The notes beneath the pieces are model-generated. The model searched no databases, was not told the DNA's origin, and saw nothing but the letters and a program-made list of their open reading frames with translations. Positions 1 to 12,449 of a DNA stretch of 64,000 nt are shown piece by piece. Each line of letters opens with the position of its first letter. The stretch's first letter is position 1. Position numbers and translations under genes: made by a program. The DNA is from Rutidosis leptorrhynchoides (lineage: Eukaryota > Streptophyta > Magnoliopsida > Asterales > Asteraceae), in assembly GCF_046630445.1 (NCBI RefSeq), contig NC_092341.1, positions 2,766,001-2,830,000 on the forward strand, in the 5' to 3' direction.

Positions 1-676
1 CATACGAGTAGAATTGTTGATGAAACTGAACGAGGATGTAATTGTAAGCATTTTTGTTAAGTAGAAGTATTTTGATAAGTGTATTGAAGTCTTTCAAAAG
101 TGTATAAATACATATTAAAACACTACATGTATATACATTTTAACTGAGTCGTTAAGTCATCGTTAGTCGTTACATGTAAGTGTTGTTTTGAAACCTTTAG
201 GTTAACGATCTTGTTAAATGTTGTTAACCCAATGTTTATAATATCAAATGAGATTTTAAATTATTATATTATCATGATATTATCATGTATGAATATCTCT
301 TAATATGATATATATACATTAAATGTCTTTACAACGATAATCGTTACATATATGTCTCGTTTAAAAATCATTAAGTTAGTAGTCTTGTTTTTACATATGT
401 AGTTCATTGTTAATATACTTAATGATATGTTTACTTATCATAGTATCATGTTAACTATATATATATATATATCCATATATATGTCATCATATAGTTTTTA
501 CAAGTTTTAACGTTCGTGAATCACCGGTCAACTTGGGTGGTCAATTGTCTATATGAAACATATTTCAATTAATCAAGTCTTAACAAGTTTGATTGCTTAA
601 CATGTTGGAAATATTTAATCATGTAAATATCAATCTCAATTAATATATATAAACATGGAAAAGTTCGGGTCACTAC
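1..676 (-). repeat. LTR of a Ty3/gypsy-type element, family X, minus strand, cut by the window edge
   Basis: Read on the minus strand the segment begins TGTAGTGACCCGAACTTTTC at 676, the TG plus GACCCG head typical of the gypsy LTRs seen elsewhere in this window. The rest is AT-rich and non-coding and runs off the left edge. The boundary at 676 is sharp, because the interior of an Athila-like element follows. Whether it is a solo LTR or the end of a whole element cannot be told from this window. Confidence 0.6.
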
Positions 677-726
677 AGGTATGCGGCCTAATAGCATAAT
701 AGGAGGTGGTATCTTTGTTACATTAA

Positions 727-1197
727 TTGCTGAACATCTCGGTGTGGATAGAAGTCGGGGGGGGGGGATTATTAATGGTAGAACCAGAACCCCGTGATAG
801 GATAAATTTACGCGTGTATCATGGTGCTAAGGTTTTAAAGAAACGAAACAACGCTGCAGCACAATATGATGGCATGCATCCACAGGTCGAGAGAGATCAA
901 CAGCAAGGTAATGCGGGAGGGGGTAATCAGATGACAGAAATGCAACTTTTTATGGCTCATCTTGAGTATGAAATGGCTAGACAGCGAGCATTTCAAGATT
1001 GGCAGTATCATCAAAACCAAATCATAAGTCATCGTGCACACATAAATGCAAACTACATTGCTACTCCAATGCCCGTATTTCCTCCCTGGACTATACAGAC
1101 CCGACCACCGTACCCTACATATGACCCAGCTCAAGCATTCTACAGCACATACGGCTATGAATGGGATCCCTACTGGCACCATCCTCATCAACCCTGA
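727..1197 (+). CDS. Gln/Pro/Tyr-rich retroelement protein fragment in element A
   Basis: An open frame of 156 codons lies in the interior of element A. The useful part starts near residue 17 (VEPEPRDRINLRVYHGAKVL). A region rich in Q, N and H follows, then a tail rich in P, Y and W ending YGYEWDPYWHHPHQP. I see no catalytic motif, zinc knuckle or membrane segment. It could be the C-terminal part of a gag-like protein or a lineage-specific extra frame. The composition and place support a real, possibly decayed, element protein; the exact start is uncertain because a G run precedes the first well-composed stretch. I do not assign a function. Confidence 0.4.
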   Translation: MLNISVWIEVGGGGLLMVEPEPRDRINLRVYHGAKVLKKRNNAAAQYDGMHPQVERDQQQGNAGGGNQMTEMQLFMAHLEYEMARQRAFQDWQYHQNQIISHRAHINANYIATPMPVFPPWTIQTRPPYPTYDPAQAFYSTYGYEWDPYWHHPHQP

Positions 1198-3306
1198 TTT
1201 TTTTTTATGCTTAGTTTTATTTATTTGGTAACTTGTAATTTTATACTTTTAATATTTCTTTTGATACTATAATAGTTTTTATAATTTTCTAACTTTTATT
1301 ATTAGATCTTAATAATTTTTGAATGTGGGGGGATATACCCAACTTCAAAAATATGTAAATATATGTTTGTAGTTTATCTCATGTACAAAACAGGGTAAAA
1401 CAACGCATTTTCAAAGACTGGCATTAAGTTCAGCAAAAACAACTAATTTTGACGACAAGATGCAACATATATGTGAAATAACAACTGCAGGAATGAACAA
1501 ATGATGTGCACCATTTATCATTCAGCAAACAAACGTCAATATGTTTGGAAACTTTGGTAAAATTTAATCATTTTTCTACACTAATCACCCTCAATAATTT
1601 AAATTGTTACTGATTTCTTGCAAATGAGGGCATTGCAAGATGTTAAGTGTGGGAAGGGGTTAAATTCTTTCGGATTTTAAAATTTTTTAACTTATACACT
1701 TGGTTACCATTAAAAATACTAGTAACGCAGTAGTTGTATTAGAATCTAGTGCTCTCTGATTATAAAGAATAGCCCTAGTCTTATATACTGACTACCCAAT
1801 TCTAGTAAAATTTTTCAAAATTTTCAAATAAATGAATTCAAAATCATGTTTATACATATTTATGAACGATAAAACTAGGTGTTAACACCGAAATTATTGT
1901 TACTTCGGAAAGGACATAAATTGAGAGACAACTTAAAATGTTAGAATTCATTTAAAATGGAATAGAGGACAATAAAAAGGCAAAGAAAGGAAAATAAAAG
2001 CCAAGTGTGGGAAAAATTACCAAGTTATTTAGAACATATGTCACATATTTTTGTACAAATAATTGAAGATACTTTTGTTTTGGACAAAATTAACCGTTTT
2101 ACCCGGTAAATTGTAATATATTTAAAATAAAGATGGATCTACACGATGAATCAATTCCATCATTAAAAGGAAGTAAAACCTTCCGAAAAAGACACGCGCT
2201 TCTTGATTTAGGTCAAGAAGTTGTCGTCCAGACCAGCTGTAGGTTGACGAAAAATCTAGAAAAGTCATCTCTAAAATCAGCAGGAAATTCACGGACCTCA
2301 GCATCAAACAGGGTCGCCAAGTGGTCAGACTTATCCTAACCATGAGAGGATCTGTCTCGTAAAATGGGGAGGGCGCCGTGCAAATTAGCTTGATAAGACT
2401 AATGAATCAGATCCCCAGAAAGGATAATCTCCTTAAAAGATCAAAAATCAGCTTTTAAGACTGATATTACTCAATCCTTGAGATTGACTTTTAACGATTG
2501 AGAATTCAAACTCATGGAATTCGATGATATCTAAACTCGAGCTTGAACGAGAAAATATTTTGATCAAAATTACAAACCGATTTATTTTCTGAAAACCCAT
2601 TTTCAATGCGTTCATTACCATTGAACGTAAAATCCTAGGAATTCACCTGGAATTCATTAGGTCACCTGAACCAAATCGGGTGTCAACCGTAAGAACGGTG
2701 GTTGCATAGCATGGTCGAAGACAGGACCTTGTGCCAGACCGAAAAATTATAGGGTGATCTTTACTATTGCTCCTACAAAGGATAGTAATTGCATCCGACA
2801 CGATATAGACCATAATCAAAAACATGTCACGGTACATTGCCTTAACAGTTGCTTGTTCAACGCTTTCCTTTACAATCGGACGGTAGTTTACCGAAAGGTA
2901 ATATACGGAACAAGTATACTAGACGTGTTGCTTTCCCAATACAAGGTTAGCAAGTGGGTGACACAAAACCGCAAGTTTTGAGCTAAAATTTTCAAATCTG
3001 AAACCCACCAAACCCACAAAAATAATTTGCAAACACCGGTGAAGGGTTATTCCGGAAAACTTATCTAGGGTAAAAGCTACATTTAATTTTCAAAAGATCA
3101 AATGTTTTCATAAAGATCCAATTTCCTAACGGATCTAAATTTTCATAGTCATGTGGGACTGTAAACCACATCGTTACTACCATTGTTCATACCGCCATAT
3201 AGAAATCACTGATGTACAAAGAGTGAAGAATAAAGAAGTGATTCTAGTATTTTTATTTCAAGACTATATTGCTTGAGGACAAGCAACGCTCAAGTGTGGG
3301 AATATT
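1198..3306 (+). other. Non-coding 3' interior of element A
   Basis: Apart from the small conserved block at 2133-2339, this stretch has no believable gene. It includes phrases repeated in element B, such as AAGTGTGGG tracts near 1650, 2005 and 3291, and ends in the presumed polypurine tract just before the LTR at 3307. Confidence 0.5.
2133..2339 (+). other. 207-bp block conserved between elements A and B (copy 1)
   Basis: An open frame of 68 codons beginning MDLHDESIPSLKGSK is repeated at 13744-13950. I count four base differences and no indels, whereas the flanks show several indels and many more substitutions. Two differences change the residue and two do not, so coding constraint is not proven. 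It may be a small protein, or an RNA or packaging signal that happens to be open. Confidence 0.4.
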
Positions 3307-5244
3307 TGATAATGCTAAAAACGAACATATATTTCATAGCATTATCCCTCAAGAAAGACAAGCTTTTAGTTACAATTGTTCTAGTTACAAGTGATATTCA
3401 TTTAAATATTAAAAGGTGAAGACAAAAGGCAGATTCGACGAATTGAAGACGCAAACGACCAAAAAGCTAAAAAGTACAAAGTACAATCAAAGAGGTTCAA
3501 ATTATTAATGAGAAACGTCTCAAAAATACAAGAGTACGAGCCGCAAAAGGCAAAGTTCAATTTATTAAATCGTACAAAAGGACGTTTGAAAATCCGGAAC
3601 CGAGACATGAACCAACTTTCAACGTACGACGCAACGAACTAAAAATTACAAGTCAACTATGCACAAGAATATAATATAATATATAATTAATTATATATAT
3701 TATTATATAATATATATTTACGCAGCCCACGTTTTGGATCATAATGTGAGCTGTATTTCAGACCTCCGCACTCACGGAGTTTAGAAGAGCAAAAGCTCCG
3801 CACTCGCGGAGCTGCACAGTAAATTGTGGGCCTATAAAAGCCATCGAATTATGCACTTCACATACACATCTTTTTCTAATTCACTCTCTATCTCTCAATA
3901 TATATATATATATTTATATTTATAATTTATAATTTTAATTTTAAATTAATTTTAATAATAAGGGTATGTTAGCGAATGTTTTAAGTTTGTAAGTAGAAAT
4001 TCTGTCCATGTAACGCTACGCTATTATTAATCATTGTAAGTTATGTTCAACCTTTTTAAATTAATGTCTCGTATCTAAGTTATTATTATGCTTATTTAAT
4101 GCCGAAGTAATCGTGATGTTGGGCTAAATATTAAATTTGGGTAATTGGGCTTTGTACCATAATTGGGGTTTGGATAAAAGAACGACACTTGTGGAAATTA
4201 GACTATGGGCTATTAATGGGCTAAATATTAACTAAATGATACCTCGTTAATTTAATATATAGACTTATAATTTGACGTATTTATATATAACCACATACGC
4301 TTGACTGGGTACGGTGGGCGGGATATCTATAAATACCAATAATTGTTCATTTTACCGGACACGGAACTGGATTAATAGTTAATGGACTAGTTGAAACAGG
4401 GGTGGATTACATTCAAGGGTAATTGGTGTAATTGTTAACAAAGTAATAATACCTTGGATTACATGCAGTCGATAACCTGGTGTATTCATTAAACAAAGTA
4501 TTAAGACCTTGTTACAATTCGAATCCCCAATTAGTTGGAATATTTGACTTCGGGTGTAAGGATAGTTTGACGAAGACTCTCGCACTTTATATTTATGACT
4601 GATGGACTATTATGGACAAAACCGTATGGACATATCGAATAATCCAGGACAAAGGACAATTAACCCATGGTAATAAATTAAAATCAACACGTCAACATCA
4701 TGATTATGGAAGTTTAAATAAGCATAATTCCTTTATTTCATATTTCATCGCACTTTTATTTACTGTCATTTTATTTAATTGCATTTTTAATTATCGCACT
4801 TTTTAATTATCGCAACTTTTATTTACTGTCATTTTATTTTATCGCACTTTAATTTATCGCACTTTAATTATTGTCATTTACTTTATGCTTTAAATTAAGT
4901 TATATTTATTTTTTTACATTAGGTTTTAACTGCGACTTAAGACATAAAATCGACAAATCGGTCATTAAATGGTAAAAACCCCCTTTTATAATAATAATAC
5001 TTCTTATATTTATATATATATTTATATACAAATTTAGTTTTAAAAATATAGCGTTAAACTTGGCTAGTTCCCTATGGACGAACCGGACTTACTAAAAACT
5101 ACACTACTGTACAATTAGGTACACTTCCTATAAGTGTTGTACCACTCTATAAATAAATAAATAACTTGTGTAAAATTGTATCGTATTTAATAGTATTTCC
5201 TAGTAAAATATTATAGTATTTAGTACCCCTTCGCTTTAACATCA
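3307..5244 (+). repeat. 3' LTR of element A (1938 bp)
   Basis: It begins TGATAATGCT after the purine tract and ends CTTTAACATCA at 5244, matching in plan the LTR of element B (TGATAGTGCT ... CATCATCA). Overall likeness to the B LTR is only moderate, roughly 75-80% by eye. It contains a twin-palindrome module at 3764-3813 and a TATA box at 3833-3840. R-element sequence resumes at 5245. Confidence 0.7.
3764..3840 (+). promoter_or_regulatory. Twin palindromes plus TATA box, LTR of element A
   Basis: Two inverted repeats, CTCCGCACTCACGGAG (3764-3779) and AGCTCCGCACTCGCGGAGCT (3794-3813), have centres 32 bp apart. A TATA box (TATAAAAG, 3833-3840) follows 19 bp later. The same plan is seen in LTRs at 6640-6726, 11848-11924 and 55558-55636. 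Being upstream of TATA, the pair probably acts as DNA. Confidence 0.6.
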
Positions 5245-6168
<924 letters not shown>

Positions 6169-8018
6169 TGATAGTGCTCCAAATGAACATATATTTAGTA
6201 TCAATATCCCTCCGATATGTAAAGATTTCAGTTTCAATTGTTCCATTTTCATGTAATATTCGTTTATATTAAATAAGTGCGAAGACAAAAGGCGAAAACA
6301 ACGAATTGAAGACGCAAAGGTCCAAAAAGCTCAAAAGTACAAGATACAATTAAAAAGGTTCAATTTATTGATAAGGAACGTCTAAAAATGACAAGAGTAC
6401 AAGTTACGAAACACAAAGTACAAAATATCTCAGCGTACGCAAGGACGTTCGAAAATCCGGAACCGGGACATGAACCAACTCTCAACGCTCGACGCAACGG
6501 AAAAAAAATTACGAGTCTACTATGTATATAAATATAATATAATATATAAATAATTATAAAAATTATTTATATATTATATATATTTAAATAAAAACCGTCG
6601 GCAGCCTTGGATCTTGAACTTGTGGGCTGGTTTAGGAACCTCTGCGACTTGCGGAGCTGGAAGGCCAAAATGGCCGCGACTCGCGGAGCAGTGAATTTCA
6701 GTTCTGGCTATAAAAGCTCTCGAGTTCTGCATGTAAAATATAACATAATAATAATAATACTCCCTAGTATAATATAAATAAATATATATATGTATATATA
6801 GTATAGATTAGTGTTATATTAGATTAGTTTGGGTTATGTAAAAGTTATTTTTACGGGTTTTTAAAGTCGGAGCTCTGTCCGTGTAACACTACGCGATAAA
6901 TAATCAATGTAAGCTATGTTCTCCTTTTTAAATTAATGTCTTGTACTTAAGTTATTATTATGCTTATTTAAAACGAAGTAATCATGATGTTGGGCTAATT
7001 ACTAAAATTGGGTAATTGGGCTTTGTACCATAATTGGGGTTTGGACAAAAGAACGACACTTGTGAAAATTAGACTATGGGCTATTAATGGGCTTTATATT
7101 TGTTTAACTAAATGATAGTTTGTTAATGTTAATATAAAGATCTACAATTGGGCGTCCCTATAAATTACCATATACACTCGATCGGACACGATGGGCGGGG
7201 TATTTATATGTACGAATAATCGTTCATTTAACCGGACACGGGAATGGATTAATAGCCACTAGAATAATTAAAACAGGGGTGAAATTACATTCAAGGGTAA
7301 TTGGTGTAATTGCTAACAAAGTAGTAAAACCTTGGTTTACACGCAGTTGATAACCTGGTGTATTCATTAAACAAAGTATTAAAACCTTGTTACAATTCGA
7401 ATCCCCAATTAGTTGGAATATTTAACTTCGGGTATAATAATAATTTGACGAGGACACTCGCACTTTATATTTATGACTGATGGACTGTTATGGACAAAAA
7501 CCAGACGGACATATTAAATAATCCAGGACAAAGGACAATTAACCCATGGGCATAAAACTAAAATCAACACGTCAACCATCATGGTTACGGAAGTTTAAAT
7601 AAGCATAATATATTTTATTTCATATTTCCTCGTACTTTTATTTATTGTCATTTTAATTATGGTTATTTATTTTATTGTTATTTAAATATCATCATTTACT
7701 ATACGCTTCGCTTAAAATATAAATCGACAAACCGGTCATTAAACGGTAAACCCCCTTTTATATATTGTTATATATAATTATATATATTTTGTACAAATAT
7801 AGTTGTTTAAAAATATAGTGTGCAATAAGCCCGCTCTCTGTGGAACGAACCGGACTTACTAAAAACTATACTACTCTACGATTAGGTACACTGCCTATAG
7901 TGTTGTAGCAAGGTTTAGGTATATCCATTTTGCAAATAAATAATTAAAACTTGTGTAATTTGTAACGTATTTCGTAGTAAAATATAGTACTATCACGTAC
8001 CACCACGCTTCATCATCA
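6169..8018 (+). repeat. 5' LTR of element B
   Basis: TG...CA ends, 1850 bp. It carries a twin-palindrome module, a TATA box at 6719-6726 and a run of AATATAATATAATATATAA shared with the LTR of A and, in part, with R-type LTRs. Confidence 0.9.
6640..6726 (+). promoter_or_regulatory. Twin palindromes plus TATA box, 5' LTR of element B
   Basis: CTCTGCGACTTGCGGAG (6640-6656) and CCGCGACTCGCGG (6674-6686) have centres 32 bp apart. TATAAAAG follows at 6719. The copy of the first palindrome in the 3' LTR is fully symmetric (CTCCGC...GCGGAG). Confidence 0.6.
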
Positions 8019-8024
8019 AGTTTT

Positions 8025-8042
8025 TGGCGCCGCTGCCGGGGA
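8025..8042 (+). other. Primer binding site, tRNA-Asp type
   Basis: TGGCGCCGCTGCCGGGGA lies seven bases after the LTR. It differs at one base from the complement of the plant tRNA-Asp 3' end (TGGCGCCGTTGCCGGGGA), the primer site usual in Athila and Tat elements. Confidence 0.8.
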
Positions 8043-9111
8043 ACTCGGCAAAACTCTATATTTTTAATTCATTTTTGTATAAATATATATTATTTTTAGA
8101 AAAACAATATAAAATCCAAAAAAAAAAAAAAAAAAAAAACGCGTCAAATTTTAAACTGTACCTGAGTTGAAAATTGGAACCCCGCGACTCGCGGAGTTTG
8201 AAGCCTCGAATACCGCGACTCGCGGAGCCACCCTGACACCGACAGAAACCCTAATCAGCATTTATTACGGGTAATTTATTATTTATTATTATTATTAACC
8301 CTATTTACTTATTATTATTATAATTAGTTTTAAGTTTTTAATTTAATTTGTACTTTAAATATTAATTAGTATTATTAAATATATATATATATATATAAAT
8401 TAATACTTTTATAAAATAAATAATATAAAAATAATATTTTTATAAAAATAAATAATTTTTATAACTTCAAGTTTATTTTTATATTTTGTATCTTTTCATT
8501 TGTTTTAGCGTAATATTTGTATATTTTTCGTTCGTAGCTAGTTTTAAGACATAGTTTTTGCCGTAGCTTATTTTTATTTTCTAGATTTTTAGGCTTTGCC
8601 TTAAAATCCCTTAAGTGCTTTTTCTTTAGACTAAGATTTAGGTGCTTTAGAATTTTGCGACGATTTTAAAATTTTAGTGCCTTTTAAGTCACGACTCGCT
8701 ACTTTCTTATTTTTATTTTTTGACGTTTTTCGACGCGCATTATTTTTCTTTCTTATTTCTCGACGCTTTAGTTTTTAGGACTTAGAAATTTTCTCTATTT
8801 CTTATCTACTATCTAAAACGGAAAGAAAAATTATTTAAGTGGTTAAATTAATGGACGTTGACAATTTTCTGCTTCGTAGTAATAGTTGGATTTGTTAGTG
8901 GCTGAGTTGTGAGCTTCCGATTTAAAGGGTTCTGGCTCCCTGCTGCATCTTTTGGCTATTCGAAACGTGGGCAAAAGCAGAAAAGTCTATTAATTGGACA
9001 ACTTATATAAGTTTTTCTATTTTTATAACTAATAGGATAATTAGTAAATGCACCACATTGTAGCTAAAATTTGGCCATCGCAATAAAATAGAAAATTTTG
9101 AAAACAAGGCT
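8043..9111 (+). other. Leader of element B between primer site and gag
   Basis: AT-rich, without a gene. It has an A run at about 8119-8138, a second twin-palindrome pair (8182-8225), then T-rich sequence with repeated CGACG words (8640-8800). Confidence 0.5.
8182..8225 (+). promoter_or_regulatory. Twin palindromes in the leader of element B
   Basis: Two identical 13-mers CCGCGACTCGCGG at 8182-8194 and 8213-8225, centres 31 bp apart, as in the LTR promoters. Here the pair is downstream of the primer site, so it would be present in the genomic RNA and could form hairpins. Confidence 0.55.
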
Positions 9112-10034
9112 ATGGAAACTCTTTTTGATATCCAAAATCAATTAAATCAATACTCTCAAACGAGTGTTGATGACAATTCGTTCGGTCAATCTTGGATCAC
9201 GAATGACGAAACAATAACTGGTTGTGAAATCTGTGGAGATTATCACTCAACATGGGAATGTTATTATTACGTTCCTATGGAAAATTACGCACCCACGGAA
9301 CCTGAATGGAATGATTATGAAGAATACAATTCAAATTGGGATTATTCCCAAGAATATATCCAAACTCAACAACCAGTAGACGAGGAAAATTACGTGTCTG
9401 AAAATTTATTAGACAATATGAAAATCAAACTCGAAGAACTCAATGCTCAAAATGAACAAATGAGAGAGTTTGTAAACCGGCAAGCTGAAACTCTATCAGA
9501 CTACACACCTGTTGATCTGAGGAGTCGTGTGCAAGAAAATCTCATATCATCGAATTTTGATGAATTCGAGAGCTCCGAAATCACCAACTATCCCGATGAT
9601 ACTTTTTATTCAGTCTTACCAATTTCACAACATATCGACACATTAGCCTCTACCGACGAAATCATCGATCCATCAATGGATAAAGAAGAAGTAAGGGTAA
9701 CAAATTGGTACTCTTGGGAATACAATAACGTTGAAAATTTTACCCCCAAGGCCAAACCGAACTTCACCATTCCACAACCTTCCAACCCAATATTCTCAAT
9801 AGACGAGTCATCCACCGGAAATGAACTACGAGCTGTAATAGATAATGACACCTCGAATTTCACCCAATTGGGTAATAGAGGTGAAAACTTTGACGTCGAG
9901 AATAAAAGGAAGGAAACGTTAGAAATTGTCCACCCTATAATATGTATGTCGGTGTATATCGATCCATTTGACCAAGAACAAGAAAAGAGACATATCCATT
10001 TACTAAAAGCTACAATTAAAAAAGAATTAAGTAG
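9112..10034 (+). CDS. Gag-like protein of element B, cut by a solo LTR insertion
   Basis: The frame opens METLFDIQNQLNQYSQ and is acidic and rich in N, Q, Y and W. Near residues 38-50 there is a zinc-knuckle-like CEICGDYHSTWEC (CX2CX3HX4C), a spacing I associate with Athila-type gag proteins. A short likely coiled coil (NMKIKLEELNAQNEQMREFV) lies around residues 102-121. There is no protease or polymerase motif. The element's own sequence stops at 10034, where a minus-strand solo LTR begins; the frame happens to stay open to 10080 inside that LTR, but those last codons are not gag. The role is presumably RNA binding and particle formation, possibly in partnership with another element's enzymes. 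Confidence 0.6.
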
Positions 10035-10834
10035 TGTGACGATCGCTCCAAATCCATATGGACAATACGTCATTCATTGATTTCATTGCGAGGTATTTGA
10101 CCTCTATATGATACGTTTTGTAAACATTGCATTCTTTTGAAAAGGCACACCATAAATGAATATTTAAATCAAAGGTTTTCAACATCTGATGATTTCTACA
10201 TATAGACAATCACTGTAAATAATAGTTTACAATAGTACTTCCGTTGACAGTACAGTCAAAATAAGATACATGGTGATGATTTGGTGAATGCAACGTTTCC
10301 TTGAAAAATATGCCATGTATGACTCCATGCACATAGCTTGTCTAACATATAAGCAAACAGCGGAAGACTTCTAGGAAACCTGAGAATAAACATGCTTCAA
10401 GTGTCAACACAAAGGTTGGTGAGTTCATAGTTTTAATATTACACATAATCCGTATATCAATGTGGATTACAAAAGTTCGGTTGTTTTATTCAAAACGTTT
10501 ATCAATAGGTTTTACATAAAAGGGGGATCACAAGATTTCAGTTGTTTCATCCGAAACGTTTATCAATCGGTTCTACAAAGTTGAGCACCCTGGTAACTAA
10601 ACTTTAATGTTTATATAATTTGTACCCTTTGTATAATCATCTTAATAATACACGCAAACCAACGTGTACGCTTCTCAAATAGCATACGTCCGTTAAAAGG
10701 CTAGTGCTCTAGCTCGGACGGGGATATCAAGCCCTATGGATCCATATACTACTACTCGCGCCCACCAGTTCTTATAACTGGCAGTTACTAGTTACCAAAG
10801 CTAAGGGATTTTCGGTTCAAACTCAGTGTAGAAT

Positions 10835-11425
10835 TTAGTATGTACTTGTATCCATTGTGTTTAAAATAAAGTGCATGTATTCTCAGCCCAAAATATATAT
10901 ATTGCAAAAGCAATTAAAAAGGAAGCAAATGAAACTCACGCATATAAATATTGTAAATTAGTTTATAAAGCATTTGCATGTGTTCTCAGCCCAAAAATGT
11001 AGAGAGTAAAAGGGATCTTATGAAACTCACACAAAATCAGTTTTAGTATTTGTATCCATTTAGTAAAACAGTTTATAAAACTGCGCATGTATTCTCAGCC
11101 CAAAAATATGTATAAAAAGGGATCAATGAAACTCACACATATAAATATTGTATATCGGTTAATAAAGCATTTGCATGTATTCTCAGCCCAAAATTTTAGA
11201 GAGTAAAAGGGATCTTATGAAACTCACACAAAATCAGTTTTAGTATTTGTATCCATTTAGTAAAACAGTTTATAAAACTGCGCATGTATTCTCAGCCCAA
11301 AAATATGTATAAAAAGGGATCAATGAAACTCACACATATAAATATTGTATATCGGTTAATAAAGCATTTGCATGTATTCTCAGCCCAAAAATTTAGAGAG
11401 TAAAAGGGATCTTATGAAACTCACA
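10835..11425 (-). repeat. Tandem repeat inside the solo LTR (higher-order period about 197 bp)
   Basis: The phrase GCATGTATTCTCAGCCCAAA recurs about every 100 bp, followed by ...GGGATC...ATGAAACTCACA. Alternating variants form a composite unit: GCGCATGTATTCTCAG recurs at about 11083 and 11280. The same phrase occurs once in other R-type LTRs (about 5850 and 29590 on the opposite strand), so this is a local expansion. Confidence 0.8.
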
Positions 11426-11696
11426 GTTTAATATTGATATACAATATTGCAGGAAAGCACGTAGACGCATTGGAGATAATAAGCACGAGGTTTGATTCAC
11501 AAAAATACCCCCGAATATTACCCATAACCTCCTTGACAATAACCCATATTTTCCTTAGCTCTAGCTTTCTCGGAAACTCGTTTTGAAAAATTACTTGAAC
11601 AGCACTCCGTCGTAATATTTTATGTACATTATTATTTTTGTATCGCAAAAATAATAACACTAATAATAAAAATAATAAGATTAATAATAATCTTAT

Positions 11697-11697
11697 T

Positions 11698-11783
<86 letters not shown>
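11697..11783. repeat. (AAT)n microsatellite
   Basis: About 87 bp of near-perfect trinucleotide repeat. Apparent poly-Asn and poly-Leu frames over it are artefacts. Confidence 0.95.
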
Positions 11784-11785
<2 letters not shown>

Positions 11786-11847
11786 TAAATAAATACGGAG
11801 TAAAAATAATATATGTGTGTGTGTGATTTATCTGGCCAAAACTCGAG

Positions 11848-11924
11848 AATTTATAGCACTTGGCCTGAAATCTGGAGTCATGCGACTCGCATGGAAATGG
11901 CCTTCTGGCCATGCGACTCGCATG
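11848..11924 (-). promoter_or_regulatory. Twin palindromes plus TATA box in the solo LTR
   Basis: CATGCGACTCGCATG occurs at 11879-11893 and again at 11910-11924, centres 31 bp apart. Downstream on the minus strand lies TATAAATT (11848-11855). The order and spacing match the LTRs of A and B although the palindrome letters differ. Confidence 0.6.
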
Positions 11925-12306
11925 AGGACCAGGGACAGCTCACATTGTTTTGGCTCCTAGCTTGTCGACATAATATAAAATAAATATAAATATATAAATA
12001 ATTAATATAATTATTTATATATTATATTTTATTCTTGTGCATAGTAGACTAGATATTTTTGGTCCGTTGCGTCGGGCGTTTCTTCTTGACTCGGGTCCCG
12101 GTTCCGGATTTTCAGACGTCCTTGCGTACTATTTTATATCGTGTACTTTGCGTTCCGCAACTTGTACTCTTGTCATTTTTAGACGTTCTTCATCAATAAT
12201 TTGAACCTTTTTAATTGTATCTTAAACTTTCGAGTGTTTTGGTCATTTACTTCTATAAATCATCGTCTCGCTATTTGTTAAAATACATTTTTATAATAGC
12301 GTTTTA

Positions 12307-12449
12307 CTGTAGCAAAGTTACTGTAGCAAAGGCAAATTTTACTGTAGCAATTCACTGTAGCAAAGTCAATTTCACTGTAGCAAATAGTGATTTTCGAAAA
12401 CACTGTAGCATTTTGAGTAATGTGGCAATTTGAAAACACTGTAACAAAT
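12307..12449. repeat. Degenerate CTGTAGCAAA array (about 7 copies)
   Basis: CTGTAGCAAA and close variants recur every 13-30 bp. A similar array lies at the matching place of the solo LTR at 54494-56059, between the LTR head and the twin palindromes. Confidence 0.75.

Larger units (their letters stand above)
677..5244 (+). mobile_element. Athila-like LTR retrotransposon A, partial: 3' interior and 3' LTR
   Basis: The stretch ends with a full LTR (3307-5244) preceded by a purine-rich tract (CAAGTGTGGGAATATT). From about 1860 to 3306 it matches the 3' interior of element B (about 13450-14907) closely enough to align by eye. Its 5' half is outside the window or lost, and a different LTR adjoins it at 676. 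The Athila-like placing comes from this likeness to B, which has a tRNA-Asp primer site. No polymerase region is visible. It is broken. It lies in the 5' LTR of the older R element, which resumes at 5245. Confidence 0.65.

Noticed and set aside
9606-10073. 155-codon minus-strand frame
   Set aside because: Shadow of the gag-like frame of element B, crossing into the nested LTR.
11421-11912. 163-codon minus-strand and 62-codon plus-strand frames
   Set aside because: Poly-Leu and poly-Asn produced by the AAT array in a solo LTR.
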